39,906 bases of DNA from Escherichia coli. GTDB taxonomy: Bacteria; Pseudomonadota; Gammaproteobacteria; Enterobacterales; Enterobacteriaceae. The notes under the pieces are model-generated. The model was not told the DNA's origin. It did not search any database and was given only the letters and a program-made list of their open reading frames with translations. This document shows, one piece after another, positions 1 to 7,367 of the stretch. A program made the position numbers and the translations under genes. The number at the start of each line of letters is the position of its first letter. The first letter of the stretch is position 1. The DNA lies in contig NZ_JAATUR010000041.1 in the NCBI RefSeq assembly GCF_011881725.1, forward strand, positions 1 to 39,906, read 5' to 3'.

Positions 1-1
1 T

Positions 2-982
2 ATCCATGACTGCTTCTGGACTGGTTTCACCTTTGGGTGGTATGACCTTGGATCATGGGTTACACGCGTAGAACGCTGTATTGCCAGGGATATTGTAGAT
101 ACTGGGTTCTTTAAGAAAAATGGCACCAGTACCTACATAGCTGAGTGTTATGCAGACAGGATGATACGAGGGTATTACCTCGGGGGTGGGTATTCGGCTA
201 TCATAAATTGCGCTTGCGATTTAACCACTCGATGGGGGTTCTATCTATATGGTGGTAGGACTGGTTCTGATTTAGCAACTTTCTCTATAAAAGGTTGTGG
301 TTCAGAGCAATCAGGTACTGATTCTGTATTTTATGTTGACGGGTTAGTTGCACTGTCTATAGAGGATCACCACGCAGGAAATGACCCAGCTGTTCAACCA
401 ACACCAGCTGCGTTGCTTAGCATGGCTTCGAATACATCATATTCACAAGTGGTGCTGAAAAATATTAGAACAGTAAATGTAGATACATTAATTTTGGATG
501 CTACTGACCATAATTATTTTGATTTAACAAACGTCACATGTCGTAGCGCCATGTCTAAAGAGTTTTACTTAGGGAGTAATTCAAGAGTTTTAAAAAGGAC
601 GTATGATGGTACGCGATTTATTACTAGCACTGACCAGGTTGGCATTGGCTTTGCGGAGTCTGATATTGTTGATGGATGGACAGATCTCACTTTGTCTGGA
701 CTAAGAAATGGACAATTTATAATTAGGAGGACTGTAAGCATACCCAGAACTTCAGGAGACGCTGGGTTTGCAGTGATAAACCTACCTTTCAACATGAATA
801 CTAATTATGCTGTTGTTGCCAATCTTGATGCAGATTTTGGAACTCTTCAGTCGGTTTGTCCATCTTATAGCGTTACAGAAAAGACAGCATCATCTTTCAA
901 ACTTTGCGCTTCTTCTGCAAAGAATAATACAACATGGTCAGCAATAGATGTTGATGTAATTATATATGGAATAAAAGCATAA
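2..982 (+). CDS. Tailspike protein, 3' part (5' end outside window)
   Basis: The reading frame is open from the first full codon of the window, so this is the C-terminal 326 residues of a longer protein; the ATG at 161 is internal. The visible part is rich in Ser, Thr, Gly, Asn and short beta-strand patterns typical of right-handed parallel beta-helix phage tailspikes, and it ends in a separate beta-rich C-terminal domain. Such proteins bind and usually hydrolyse or deacetylate O-antigen during adsorption. The assignment rests mainly on position: in P22-like phages the tailspike gene lies immediately before a convergent gtr cassette. The enzymatic activity and sugar target cannot be read from this fragment, and the conserved head-binding domain is not in view. 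Confidence 0.72.
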   Translation: MHDCFWTGFTFGWYDLGSWVTRVERCIARDIVDTGFFKKNGTSTYIAECYADRMIRGYYLGGGYSAIINCACDLTTRWGFYLYGGRTGSDLATFSIKGCGSEQSGTDSVFYVDGLVALSIEDHHAGNDPAVQPTPAALLSMASNTSYSQVVLKNIRTVNVDTLILDATDHNYFDLTNVTCRSAMSKEFYLGSNSRVLKRTYDGTRFITSTDQVGIGFAESDIVDGWTDLTLSGLRNGQFIIRRTVSIPRTSGDAGFAVINLPFNMNTNYAVVANLDADFGTLQSVCPSYSVTEKTASSFKLCASSAKNNTTWSAIDVDVIIYGIKA

Positions 983-1004
983 AAAACCGCCACGAATGTG
1001 GCGG
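981..1004 (-). terminator. Terminator between tailspike and gtr cassette
   Basis: A perfect 7-bp stem (987-993 with 998-1004, loop GAAT) sits between the convergent tailspike and gtr genes. Read on the minus strand it is followed by six T residues (986-981), so it is a good intrinsic terminator for the gtr operon. On the plus strand the downstream tract is only partly T-rich, so it may also weakly stop tailspike transcription. Confidence 0.8.
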
Positions 1005-1010
1005 ATTTAG

Positions 1011-2435
1011 TTATTTGCAATTGTCTTTAAAGTCAATGATGAACAAATCTTTTTCTGACCTAATGGAATACAGTGATGTTTTATTTAAAAGCTTGTAGTT
1101 ACAAACATTAGCTGATACCTCATCTCTATTGCGCACGAATTCCATTGTAATGTATTTTGATAAACTTCTAATTCCCCAATACCACCCTTCAGACATATAG
1201 TTTGGAGCTAACTTATCAATTATAGGGAATACTTGATATTGCAACTCGCTCCTAATTGCTCTTTTTGATTGGCCTACAATAACAACTTTGTATAAATCAT
1301 AGTCATTATCTTTCATTATTTCATTTGAAATGTTTCTAGAAATAAAATCATTATATTCATCATTATTTTTTAAAACACCACCAAAAGAGTTAGATAAGAT
1401 GAATGAGTAGAAAATAACTATAGAAACGCATATTGCTATTGCTTTGTTGTCAAATCTGCTCTTGCAGTACGCAACTACTGCAAATAACAAGAACGGGTAG
1501 CAAATCATAGTTCTTGATGTATACCATGGGTCAGAGATGACAAGATTTGGTAGCGTTGTAAGAATAAGCAGTGAGAGTATTAATATAATGAACATCACAA
1601 ATAATGAAACTGCTCTAAAGAAGTCGTTCATTATATCTTTAAAGAATGAAATTAAAACACATGCAATCAGTGGTGATACGGCATAAATATAACCAGAAGA
1701 TAATAGCGCATCATAAAAATAATAATATCTAATAACTCTTGACTTTATCTCAATGAGTGAGTTTGAATCCAAGTTAATAAACTCACCGCGCGAAAGTTGT
1801 ATCCCTATATATTTTACTAAAAAACTGTAAATAGCATAAGACAATAAAAAAGAAGCTATCGATATTATTGCTGTTGGTATATTTTTAATTATTGAGCTTA
1901 TACTAAGATCTTTTACCATAAAGCATGCGAGAACGGCAAAATATGCCATTGCAGAAGTTTGATACAAACCAAACACCAATGTAAGGCATGTCGCTGAAAA
2001 TATAAAAAACGATACTTTGTTTCTTGCGATATATGGAGTAATTGCAAGCAAAACAGACAATGACATAGGTATCGAATCATATTTATATGATATATTCTCC
2101 AAGAAAAATGGAGATGTAAGTAGCAACAAGCTACATGCTTTTATTAAAAGTTTATCTCCTTCAAAAAGGTATGTTGACAATAAGTAACCAGCAACAAACA
2201 TTATTAAAGCTGATAATATTGTTGATAATGGAGCCATCTGTGATATAAGGCTGCCAAATGACATAATTTGCATAATATAGGTTGCAAATATTCTGCCATC
2301 CTCATGCCATCCATACCCAGAAAGCACTCTGCCCATATCATCTATATAGTATGCATTTGCAATTATTATTGGCAAAACATAAAGAATGGCAAGTGATAGT
2401 AGCCACTTATTCTTATCTAAGAAAGACGTAATCAT
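1011..2435 (-). CDS. gtrS: Serotype-specific O-antigen glucosyltransferase (GtrS/Glucos_trans_II type)
   Basis: This 474-residue protein is largely hydrophobic with roughly ten predicted membrane segments. Near the N-terminus it carries an acidic stretch, [15 protein letters not shown] followed by DGR, typical of the Glucos_trans_II family. In gtr cassettes this third gene transfers glucose from undecaprenyl-phosphate-glucose to a specific O-antigen sugar on the periplasmic side and so decides the serotype. It overlaps gtrB by 4 nt (ATGA), so the two are translationally coupled. The gene is AT-rich compared with gtrA and gtrB, as usual for the exchangeable member. The linkage it makes, or even whether the added sugar is glucose, cannot be deduced here. 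The symbol gtrS is used generically. Confidence 0.82.
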   Translation of the reverse strand: MITSFLDKNKWLLSLAILYVLPIIIANAYYIDDMGRVLSGYGWHEDGRIFATYIMQIMSFGSLISQMAPLSTILSALIMFVAGYLLSTYLFEGDKLLIKACSLLLLTSPFFLENISYKYDSIPMSLSVLLAITPYIARNKVSFFIFSATCLTLVFGLYQTSAMAYFAVLACFMVKDLSISSIIKNIPTAIISIASFLLSYAIYSFLVKYIGIQLSRGEFINLDSNSLIEIKSRVIRYYYFYDALLSSGYIYAVSPLIACVLISFFKDIMNDFFRAVSLFVMFIILILSLLILTTLPNLVISDPWYTSRTMICYPFLLFAVVAYCKSRFDNKAIAICVSIVIFYSFILSNSFGGVLKNNDEYNDFISRNISNEIMKDNDYDLYKVVIVGQSKRAIRSELQYQVFPIIDKLAPNYMSEGWYWGIRSLSKYITMEFVRNRDEVSANVCNYKLLNKTSLYSIRSEKDLFIIDFKDNCK

Positions 2436-3349
2436 TTCCTTCCCTTAATTATATATTTAGGCCTTGCTTTTGTTTCAATGTAAATCCTACCGATATACTC
2501 ACCAAGTACACCAATCCCAATCAATTGAACCCCACCCAGGAAAAGTATTGAAACTAGCAATGACGGGTATCCAGGAACGCTATTTCCGAAGAGGAGCTTA
2601 TCTAAAATCATCCACGCTCCATAAATGAATGCCAAGCTGGCAACTAAAAGTCCGATATATGTCCACATGCGCAATGGGAATGTTGAGAAACTTGTGATGC
2701 CTTCTAATGCCAGATTCCAAAGCTTCCAGCCATTGAATTTAGTTTTGCCTGCCACGCGCTCTGCGCGAGCGTACTCGACCACATCAGTTCTCCCGCCAAC
2801 CCAACTTAGCACGCCCTTCATGAAAAGATTACGTTCTGGCAACAGCTTAATATTCTCTACCACTTCACGAGACATAAGTCGGAAGTCGCCAACGTTCTCT
2901 TCAATCTGCGGATTGCTAATTTTGTTATGCAGCTTATAGAACCACTCGGCGGTTTTCCTCTTCAGTCGGCCATCCGTTGAGCGGTCATATCGTTTCGCAA
3001 GCACCATATCAGCACCTGCCTGCCACTTTTCAATAAGATGAGGAATAACCTCAATCGGGTCTTGCAGGTCAACATCAATTGGGATTATAGCATCCCCAGT
3101 TGCATGGTCTAACCCTGCAAACAATGCTGGTTCTTTACCAAAGTTGCGTGTAAATGACAGCGGAACAACTAGCGGGTCTGAAACAGCCAGAGCGTTAATG
3201 ATTGACTCCGTAGAGTCTTTGCTACCATCATTTATAAAAACAATTTCCACTTCATATGGCTTCAACTCTTCGAATTCACGTACCGTTTTATAAAAAATCG
3301 GTATCGCTTCTTCTTCATTGAAGACAGGAACTACAAGAGATATCTTCAT
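2432..3349 (-). CDS. gtrB: Bactoprenol glucosyltransferase GtrB
   Basis: The protein has 305 residues. The N-terminal 230 or so form a GT2-fold glycosyltransferase: [11 protein letters not shown] at the start, a nucleotide-binding INDGSKD segment, and a VDVDLQDP metal-binding motif near residue 95. Two C-terminal membrane segments (about 230-255 and 265-290) follow. GtrB transfers glucose from UDP-glucose to undecaprenyl phosphate on the cytoplasmic face, making the donor that GtrA flips and the type-specific enzyme uses. The sequence is close to K-12 YfdH of the KpLE1 prophage. It overlaps both neighbours by 4 nt, which points to one tightly coupled operon gtrA-gtrB-gtrS. Confidence 0.95.
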   Translation of the reverse strand: MKISLVVPVFNEEEAIPIFYKTVREFEELKPYEVEIVFINDGSKDSTESIINALAVSDPLVVPLSFTRNFGKEPALFAGLDHATGDAIIPIDVDLQDPIEVIPHLIEKWQAGADMVLAKRYDRSTDGRLKRKTAEWFYKLHNKISNPQIEENVGDFRLMSREVVENIKLLPERNLFMKGVLSWVGGRTDVVEYARAERVAGKTKFNGWKLWNLALEGITSFSTFPLRMWTYIGLLVASLAFIYGAWMILDKLLFGNSVPGYPSLLVSILFLGGVQLIGIGVLGEYIGRIYIETKARPKYIIKGRK

Positions 3350-3708
3350 TTCGCATCCCTAAAGACAATGAACTTTGAATAGACGAAACCGCACACAAGA
3401 CTGATGGCGGAGAAGGTGATGAGAGTGACAATTGGAGGAAGTGAACATCTATCAGCAGCCCATCCAACAGTTGCACTCAGTGTTCCCATGAATCCTACAT
3501 ATAACATGTAGCGCATCGTTGTAGTCGAAGCTTTGAATGTGAATTTTGCATTCGCGAAGAAGCTAAAGCTCACAGCCACAACGAAACCTGCGAAGTTTGC
3601 AAGAGCCTGATTGGTGTGCGCGGCATAGATACATACACCAAAAACCACCCAATGTATAAGTGTGTTCAGCACACCAATCGAGGTGTACTTTGCAAATAGC
3701 TTTAACAT
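3346..3708 (-). CDS. gtrA: Bactoprenol-linked glucose flippase GtrA
   Basis: This 120-residue protein has four hydrophobic segments and the GtrA family signature: an N-terminal [14 protein letters not shown] and a central [11 protein letters not shown] segment. GtrA moves undecaprenyl-phosphate-glucose from the cytoplasmic to the periplasmic leaflet of the inner membrane. It is the first gene of the cassette. The ATG at 3708 is preceded by an AGAAG ribosome-binding sequence, and its stop overlaps the gtrB start by 4 nt. Length and sequence match prophage-borne GtrA proteins such as YfdG. Confidence 0.95.
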   Translation of the reverse strand: MLKLFAKYTSIGVLNTLIHWVVFGVCIYAAHTNQALANFAGFVVAVSFSFFANAKFTFKASTTTMRYMLYVGFMGTLSATVGWAADRCSLPPIVTLITFSAISLVCGFVYSKFIVFRDAK

Positions 3709-3857
3709 TTCTTCTATCAGCTAATAATCAAAGGGATGAAGTCTATCATCCAAGTCTCAATCGATCGATACTTGCTGTAACCGATGAGACAAAACTGAGA
3801 CAAACAAAGCTTTGCACTGGATTACAAGGCTTTGTGTCATTCGATAGCTAAGGTGGA
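3709..3857. other. gtrA upstream region with short repeats
   Basis: This AT-rich 149-bp spacer between the integrase stop and gtrA must contain the gtr promoter and phage DNA. Visible elements are a perfect 10-bp palindrome, ATCGATCGAT (3760-3769), containing one Dam GATC site; two copies of TGAGACAAA 11 bp apart (3785 and 3796); an inverted GTCTCA copy near 3754; and two CTATCA copies (3715 and 3743). In P22-like phages the region beside the integrase can carry integrase arm sites, but no assignment can be made here. No confident promoter hexamers were found. Confidence 0.35.
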
Positions 3858-3869
3858 TCACTCCACCTT
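3850..3869. other. Hairpin enclosing the integrase stop codon
   Basis: An 8-bp perfect inverted repeat (3850-3857 and 3862-3869) has a 4-nt loop, and the integrase stop codon (3858-3860) falls in that loop. No T-run follows on the minus strand, so it is not a classical intrinsic terminator. It could be a transcription or translation end signal, a mRNA 3' structure, or a protein-binding palindrome. Confidence 0.5.
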
Positions 3870-5015
3870 TTCATCAAGCCAGTCCGCCCACCACTGCATC
3901 ATTTCTCTGCGCTTATCGAGATATTGAGCATGGTTGTAAATCCCGCGCACAGAACCGCCGTTGGCATGTGCCAGTTGCACTTCAATAGCATCAGCAGGCC
4001 ATTCGTTCTCGTTCATAATCGTGCTGAATTCATGCCTGAATCCGTGACCGCTTTCCAGACCCTCATAGCCGATTTGTTTGATCACAAGTAGCACCGCGTT
4101 CTCGCAGATTGGCTTCTTCTTATCGTTGCGCCCGGCAAAAACAAACTCTGATACTGGTTTGGTGATTGAGCTTAGCGTAGTGAGAAGTTCAACCACCTGG
4201 TCTGACATCGGTACTACATGAATCCTTCGTCCTTTCATCACACTGGCGTCGATGGTGATAATCCTGTTTTCAAAATCGACGTTCTTCCATAGCATGGAAC
4301 GAAGCTCTTTCGTTCTTAGGGCAGTGTAGCGTAAAACCTTGGTGGCAATGAGCGATACGATACTTCCTGAAAATGTTGCCAGTGCTTTGTTGAATGCCGG
4401 GATCTGGTCTGCAGGAAGAAACGGGAAGTTCTTCTTGCGGTATCCCTTCATGGCGTCAGCAAGGTCAGGTGCCGGGTTATATTTAGCCCTACCGGTGACA
4501 ATAGCGTAACGGAAAACCTCGCCGCATCTTCTGCGTGCTTTGTTGGCTCGCTCCATTGCACCGCGATCTTCAAATCTGCGGATTACTTCCAGCAGTTGCA
4601 TCGGCTCAATATCCTGAATCTCAAGACCGCTGATGATGGGTAAAATGTCGTCATCAAACATTTTTGCAAGTTCAGTTGCATAGCCTACAGACCAGACTTG
4701 CTTCTTGTGCTCGTACCATTCCTTGTAAATCGCACTAAAGGAATTGTTGTTAGACGAAGCCTTTTTCGCCTTTACCGGATCGATGCCAACCGAGATGTCT
4801 TTCCTCGCAGTCCATGCTTTATCCCTTGCCTCCTGCAAAGTCATAAGCGGATATTTTCCTACGGTCAGTATTTTTTCCTTACCGTCAATCTTGTAGCGAA
4901 GCTGCCAGACCTTTTTTCCGGATACAGGGACATAAAGGTACAGGCCATTACCATCGAGTAGGCGGTATGGTTTTTCTTTCGGCTTTGCTGCTTCAATCTG
5001 CTTAACGGTGAGCAT
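3858..5015 (-). CDS. intS: Prophage tyrosine integrase, IntS (P4 family)
   Basis: Site-specific recombinase that inserts and, with an excisionase, removes the prophage at argW. With the start at 5015 it has 385 residues and matches K-12 IntS almost throughout; an upstream in-frame GTG (5051) would add 12 residues but lies inside the promoter region. An N-terminal DUF4102-type arm-binding domain (about 1-90) precedes a core-binding region and the catalytic domain. Visible catalytic residues are Arg234, His324-x-x-Arg327 and His350, with Tyr360 the likely nucleophile. The gene reads away from argW. In KpLE1 the integrase represses its own promoter, and the same layout is seen here. No frameshift or missing residue was noticed, so it looks functional. 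Confidence 0.95.
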   Translation of the reverse strand: MLTVKQIEAAKPKEKPYRLLDGNGLYLYVPVSGKKVWQLRYKIDGKEKILTVGKYPLMTLQEARDKAWTARKDISVGIDPVKAKKASSNNNSFSAIYKEWYEHKKQVWSVGYATELAKMFDDDILPIISGLEIQDIEPMQLLEVIRRFEDRGAMERANKARRRCGEVFRYAIVTGRAKYNPAPDLADAMKGYRKKNFPFLPADQIPAFNKALATFSGSIVSLIATKVLRYTALRTKELRSMLWKNVDFENRIITIDASVMKGRRIHVVPMSDQVVELLTTLSSITKPVSEFVFAGRNDKKKPICENAVLLVIKQIGYEGLESGHGFRHEFSTIMNENEWPADAIEVQLAHANGGSVRGIYNHAQYLDKRREMMQWWADWLDEKVE

Positions 5016-5081
5016 GGGTAAAAATCCGGTGGGTAAAATTATTTTATCCACTTTTTACCCGTCATGGAGTGCGGCTGTCAA
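5016..5081 (-). promoter_or_regulatory. Integrase promoter and inverted GGGTAAAA repeats
   Basis: On the minus strand a perfect -35 hexamer TTGACA (5076-5081) is followed after 17 to 18 bp by an A-rich -10-like stretch (about 5052-5058). Overlapping and following it are three copies of GGGTAAAA-like sequence, one in one orientation and two inverted, ending right at the ATG. Such repeats at the start of an autoregulated integrase gene are good candidates for integrase or excisionase binding sites; in KpLE1 IntS is known to repress its own gene. The promoter is inferred from hexamers only. Confidence 0.5.
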
Positions 5082-5176
5082 CGATCTGACGCGAACCATG
5101 ACGAACTGTGAATCTACTGGAGGCTTGATATTCAGTGGATTTTGCGGACTGGTACGGATGGGGGCGAACTGATAAA

Positions 5177-5251
5177 TGGTGTCCCCTGCAGGAATCGAAC
5201 CTGCAATTAGCCCTTAGGAGGGGCTCGTTATATCCATTTAACTAAGAGGAC
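5177..5251 (-). tRNA. argW: tRNA-Arg (anticodon CCU), phage integration site
   Basis: This is a complete 75-nt tRNA with encoded CCA (TGG at 5177-5179). The acceptor stem GTCCTCT pairs with the 3' GGGGACA side, the T arm carries GGTTCGATTCC, and the anticodon loop CTCCTAA (5214-5220) has anticodon CCU at 5216-5218, which reads the rare AGG codon. It matches K-12 argW. The integrase gene begins 160 nt past its 3' end, so the prophage used the 3' half of the tRNA as attB and regenerated an intact gene. Confidence 0.97.
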
Positions 5252-5262
5252 AATGCGGCATG

Positions 5263-5291
5263 AGTATACCCGCTAATGGTCAGCGGGGTAA
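5263..5291 (-). promoter_or_regulatory. Probable argW promoter
   Basis: On the minus strand a -10 hexamer TATACT (5263-5268) lies 11 bp upstream of the tRNA 5' end, with a weak -35 TTACCC (5286-5291) at 17-bp spacing. A 6-bp inverted repeat (CCCGCT 5269-5274 and AGCGGG 5282-5287) lies between the hexamers. This is hexamer evidence only. Confidence 0.5.
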
Positions 5292-5326
5292 GTACACTGC
5301 CGCTCAATTGCTTAAACCCTCGCCAT

Positions 5327-6259
5327 TTAAGCCGGATTTTTATCATTTTTCTTAATGTTTTCCGCACGTTCTGCTTTCTGACGAGCTTCTTCTTTGCGTT
5401 TATTGCTCATGTCGTTACGGATCTGTGCATGACTCATTAACGCGAAGATAAAGGTGCCGCCGCAGATGTTTCCCGCCAGTGTCGGTAGCGCAAATGGCCA
5501 GATGAAATCACTCCAGTGCAGTGTGCCGTTAAATACCAGATAGAGAATTTCTACAGACCCAACGACGATGTGGGTAGTGTCGCCCAGGGCAATAAGCCAG
5601 GTCATCAATATAATCACGACTATCTTTGCCGCACCCGCAGCAGGAAACATCCACACCATAGTGGCAATCAGCCAGCCGGAAATGATGGCGTTGGCAAACA
5701 TCTCGCTGGGAGTGTTTTTCATCACATCCATGCCGATTTTAACAAACGCATTGCGGGTCTCTTCATTGAAGATGGGCATATATTCAAACGCCCAGGCTGC
5801 AATGCCCGTCCCGAGAATATTACCTAACAGCACAACACTCCATAACCGTATAAGTAAGCCGAAGTTGCTCCTTGTCGGTTTTTGCATTACGGGCAGTACC
5901 GCAGTCACGGTGTTCTCGGTAAACAATTGCTGGCGCGCCATAATGACGATAATAAAACCAAAGGTATAACCCAGATTCTCTAACAAGAAGCTCCCCGGCA
6001 CGCCTTCCAGTTCGACATGAAATATCCCTTTTGCCAGTAGCGAAGCGCCCATCGACAGACCCGCAGCAATGGCCGACCACAAGAGCGCCATCGCGTCGCG
6101 TTCCAGCTCTTTTTCGCCGTCCTGACGGATATGTTCGTGAATAGCCATCGCACGGGAGGGGAGTCGGTCTTCATCTATTTCTATTTTTTTGCCGTGCTCT
6201 TTTTCTTCACTCTCAACTTTAAGTTCGTCGCTGTGTTGATCAATTTTGTCGTTGTTCAT
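5327..6259 (-). CDS. yfdC: Inner-membrane protein YfdC, formate/nitrite transporter family
   Basis: This 310-residue protein has a highly charged N-terminal cytoplasmic tail (about 1-55, rich in Glu, Lys and Asp), six membrane segments, and a charged Lys/Arg/Glu-rich C-terminal tail. The core has the fold and motifs of the FocA/NirC formate-nitrite channel family, for example FTENTVTAV after the second helix and GNICGGTFIFAL near the last. The natural substrate is not established. The ATG at 6259 is preceded by a purine-rich GAAGACACC. It stands alone between argW and the divergently transcribed mlaA. Confidence 0.93.
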   Translation of the reverse strand: MNNDKIDQHSDELKVESEEKEHGKKIEIDEDRLPSRAMAIHEHIRQDGEKELERDAMALLWSAIAAGLSMGASLLAKGIFHVELEGVPGSFLLENLGYTFGFIIVIMARQQLFTENTVTAVLPVMQKPTRSNFGLLIRLWSVVLLGNILGTGIAAWAFEYMPIFNEETRNAFVKIGMDVMKNTPSEMFANAIISGWLIATMVWMFPAAGAAKIVVIILMTWLIALGDTTHIVVGSVEILYLVFNGTLHWSDFIWPFALPTLAGNICGGTFIFALMSHAQIRNDMSNKRKEEARQKAERAENIKKNDKNPA

Positions 6260-6552
6260 GGTGTCTTCTCTTGCATTAGCACGTATAGCTAAAGCGTAGC
6301 GGCTTTTTTACTCGTAACTGGCGGGAGTTACTCTGAAAATGAATAAAAGGCTGCGTTTGTCTTTTTCTGTTTCTGCAGAATCAAGTAGCCTACAGGGCGG
6401 CGATTACCAGGCTATGATCAAATCAGCAAATCGGGGCGTCTGGACATCAGTTGACGTGCTGTTACAATCGCCCACACCTAAACAGGCGGATACGGTATCG
6501 TTCCGTCATGGATGGCAAACTGCATAAGCCATAAAAAAACAGGGAGACATTT
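6260..6552. promoter_or_regulatory. Divergent yfdC/mlaA intergenic region
   Basis: This 293-bp region holds the promoters of both divergent genes. A TACAAT -10-like hexamer for mlaA lies at 6463-6468 with only a poor -35, and GGGAGA at about 6541-6546 serves as the mlaA ribosome-binding site. A 62-codon open frame at 6339-6527 shows no protein-like features or ribosome-binding site that I recognise. No other strong signal was seen. Confidence 0.4.
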
Positions 6553-7308
6553 ATGAAGCTTCGCCTGTCGGCGCTTGCTCTGGGAACTACGCTTCTGGTG
6601 GGGTGTGCGAGTTCCGGTACAGATCAGCAAGGGCGTTCTGACCCGTTAGAAGGGTTCAACCGCACCATGTACAACTTCAACTTCAATGTATTAGACCCGT
6701 ATATTGTTCGACCGGTAGCTGTCGCCTGGCGTGATTATGTTCCGCAACCGGCGCGTAACGGTCTGAGCAACTTCACCGGCAACCTTGAAGAACCTGCGGT
6801 GATGGTTAACTACTTTTTACAGGGCGACCCTTATCAGGGGATGGTCCACTTTACCCGCTTTTTCCTGAACACCATTTTGGGGATGGGCGGCTTTATTGAC
6901 GTTGCGGGGATGGCGAACCCGAAACTGCAACGGACCGAACCTCACCGTTTTGGTAGTACGCTCGGTCATTATGGCGTGGGCTATGGGCCTTATGTTCAGT
7001 TACCGTTCTACGGTAGCTTCACGCTGCGTGATGATGGCGGTGATATGGCGGATGGTCTCTACCCGGTACTTTCCTGGCTGACCTGGCCGATGTCTGTGGG
7101 TAAATGGACGCTTGAAGGTATCGAAACTCGTGCCCAGTTGTTGGATTCCGATGGCCTGCTTCGTCAGTCGTCCGACCCTTACATCATGGTACGCGAGGCT
7201 TACTTCCAGCGTCATGATTTCATCGCCAATGGCGGCGAACTTAAACCGCAGGAAAACCCGAACGCGCAAGCGATTCAGGATGATCTAAAAGATATCGATT
7301 CTGAATAA
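6553..7308 (+). CDS. mlaA: Outer-membrane lipoprotein MlaA (VacJ)
   Basis: MlaA removes mislocalised phospholipids from the outer leaflet of the outer membrane and passes them to periplasmic MlaC, keeping lipid asymmetry together with OmpC/F and the MlaFEDB complex. It has 251 residues with a lipoprotein signal: a hydrophobic stretch, lipobox LVGC and acylated Cys18. The VacJ-family motif DPLEGFNRTMYNFN follows, then the amphipathic ring region and a Gly/Asp-rich C-terminal part. I see no difference from K-12. It is a single-gene unit that converges on fadL over a shared terminator. The K-12 gene yfdF is missing between them. Confidence 0.98.
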   Translation: MKLRLSALALGTTLLVGCASSGTDQQGRSDPLEGFNRTMYNFNFNVLDPYIVRPVAVAWRDYVPQPARNGLSNFTGNLEEPAVMVNYFLQGDPYQGMVHFTRFFLNTILGMGGFIDVAGMANPKLQRTEPHRFGSTLGHYGVGYGPYVQLPFYGSFTLRDDGGDMADGLYPVLSWLTWPMSVGKWTLEGIETRAQLLDSDGLLRQSSDPYIMVREAYFQRHDFIANGGELKPQENPNAQAIQDDLKDIDSE

Positions 7309-7314
7309 TAAGCA

Positions 7315-7350
7315 AATAAAAAAGGTGAGTTGAAAAACTCACCTTTTTCT
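7315..7350. terminator. Bidirectional terminator between mlaA and fadL
   Basis: An 11-bp perfect stem (7321-7331 with 7336-7346, loop GAAA) is flanked by an A-rich run on the left and T residues on the right, so it can act as an intrinsic terminator for both convergent genes. Confidence 0.9.
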
Positions 7351-7367
7351 TATTAACGAACGTATTA

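Larger units (their letters stand above)
1..5251. mobile_element. End of a P22-like prophage integrated at tRNA-Arg argW
   Basis: The order tailspike, then convergent gtr cassette (type-specific transferase, gtrB, gtrA), then integrase, then intact tRNA-Arg is the right-end layout of P22-like temperate podophages. The argW site and IntS-type integrase match KpLE1, HK620 and Sf6 relatives. The host gene yfdC begins just beyond argW, so the prophage-chromosome boundary lies in or at the 3' end of the tRNA, which the integrated phage sequence restores. The exact core is not determinable because the other attachment site is outside the window. The tailspike and transferase genes are clearly more AT-rich than the host genes. 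Only about 5 kb is visible, so whether the prophage is complete cannot be judged. Confidence 0.88.

Noticed and set aside
3709..3857. Dam/OxyR phase-variable gtr promoter
   Set aside because: Phase-variable gtr operons carry paired GATC sites with OxyR motifs. Here there is one GATC in the spacer plus one at the integrase stop, and no clear OxyR pair.
1..5251. Novel defence system in the prophage end
   Set aside because: All genes here are accounted for by tailspike, gtr cassette and integrase; no extra cargo gene is present in the visible part.
6339..6527. 62-codon open frame between yfdC and mlaA
   Set aside because: No ribosome-binding site, no recognisable protein pattern, and it spans the region where the mlaA promoter must lie.
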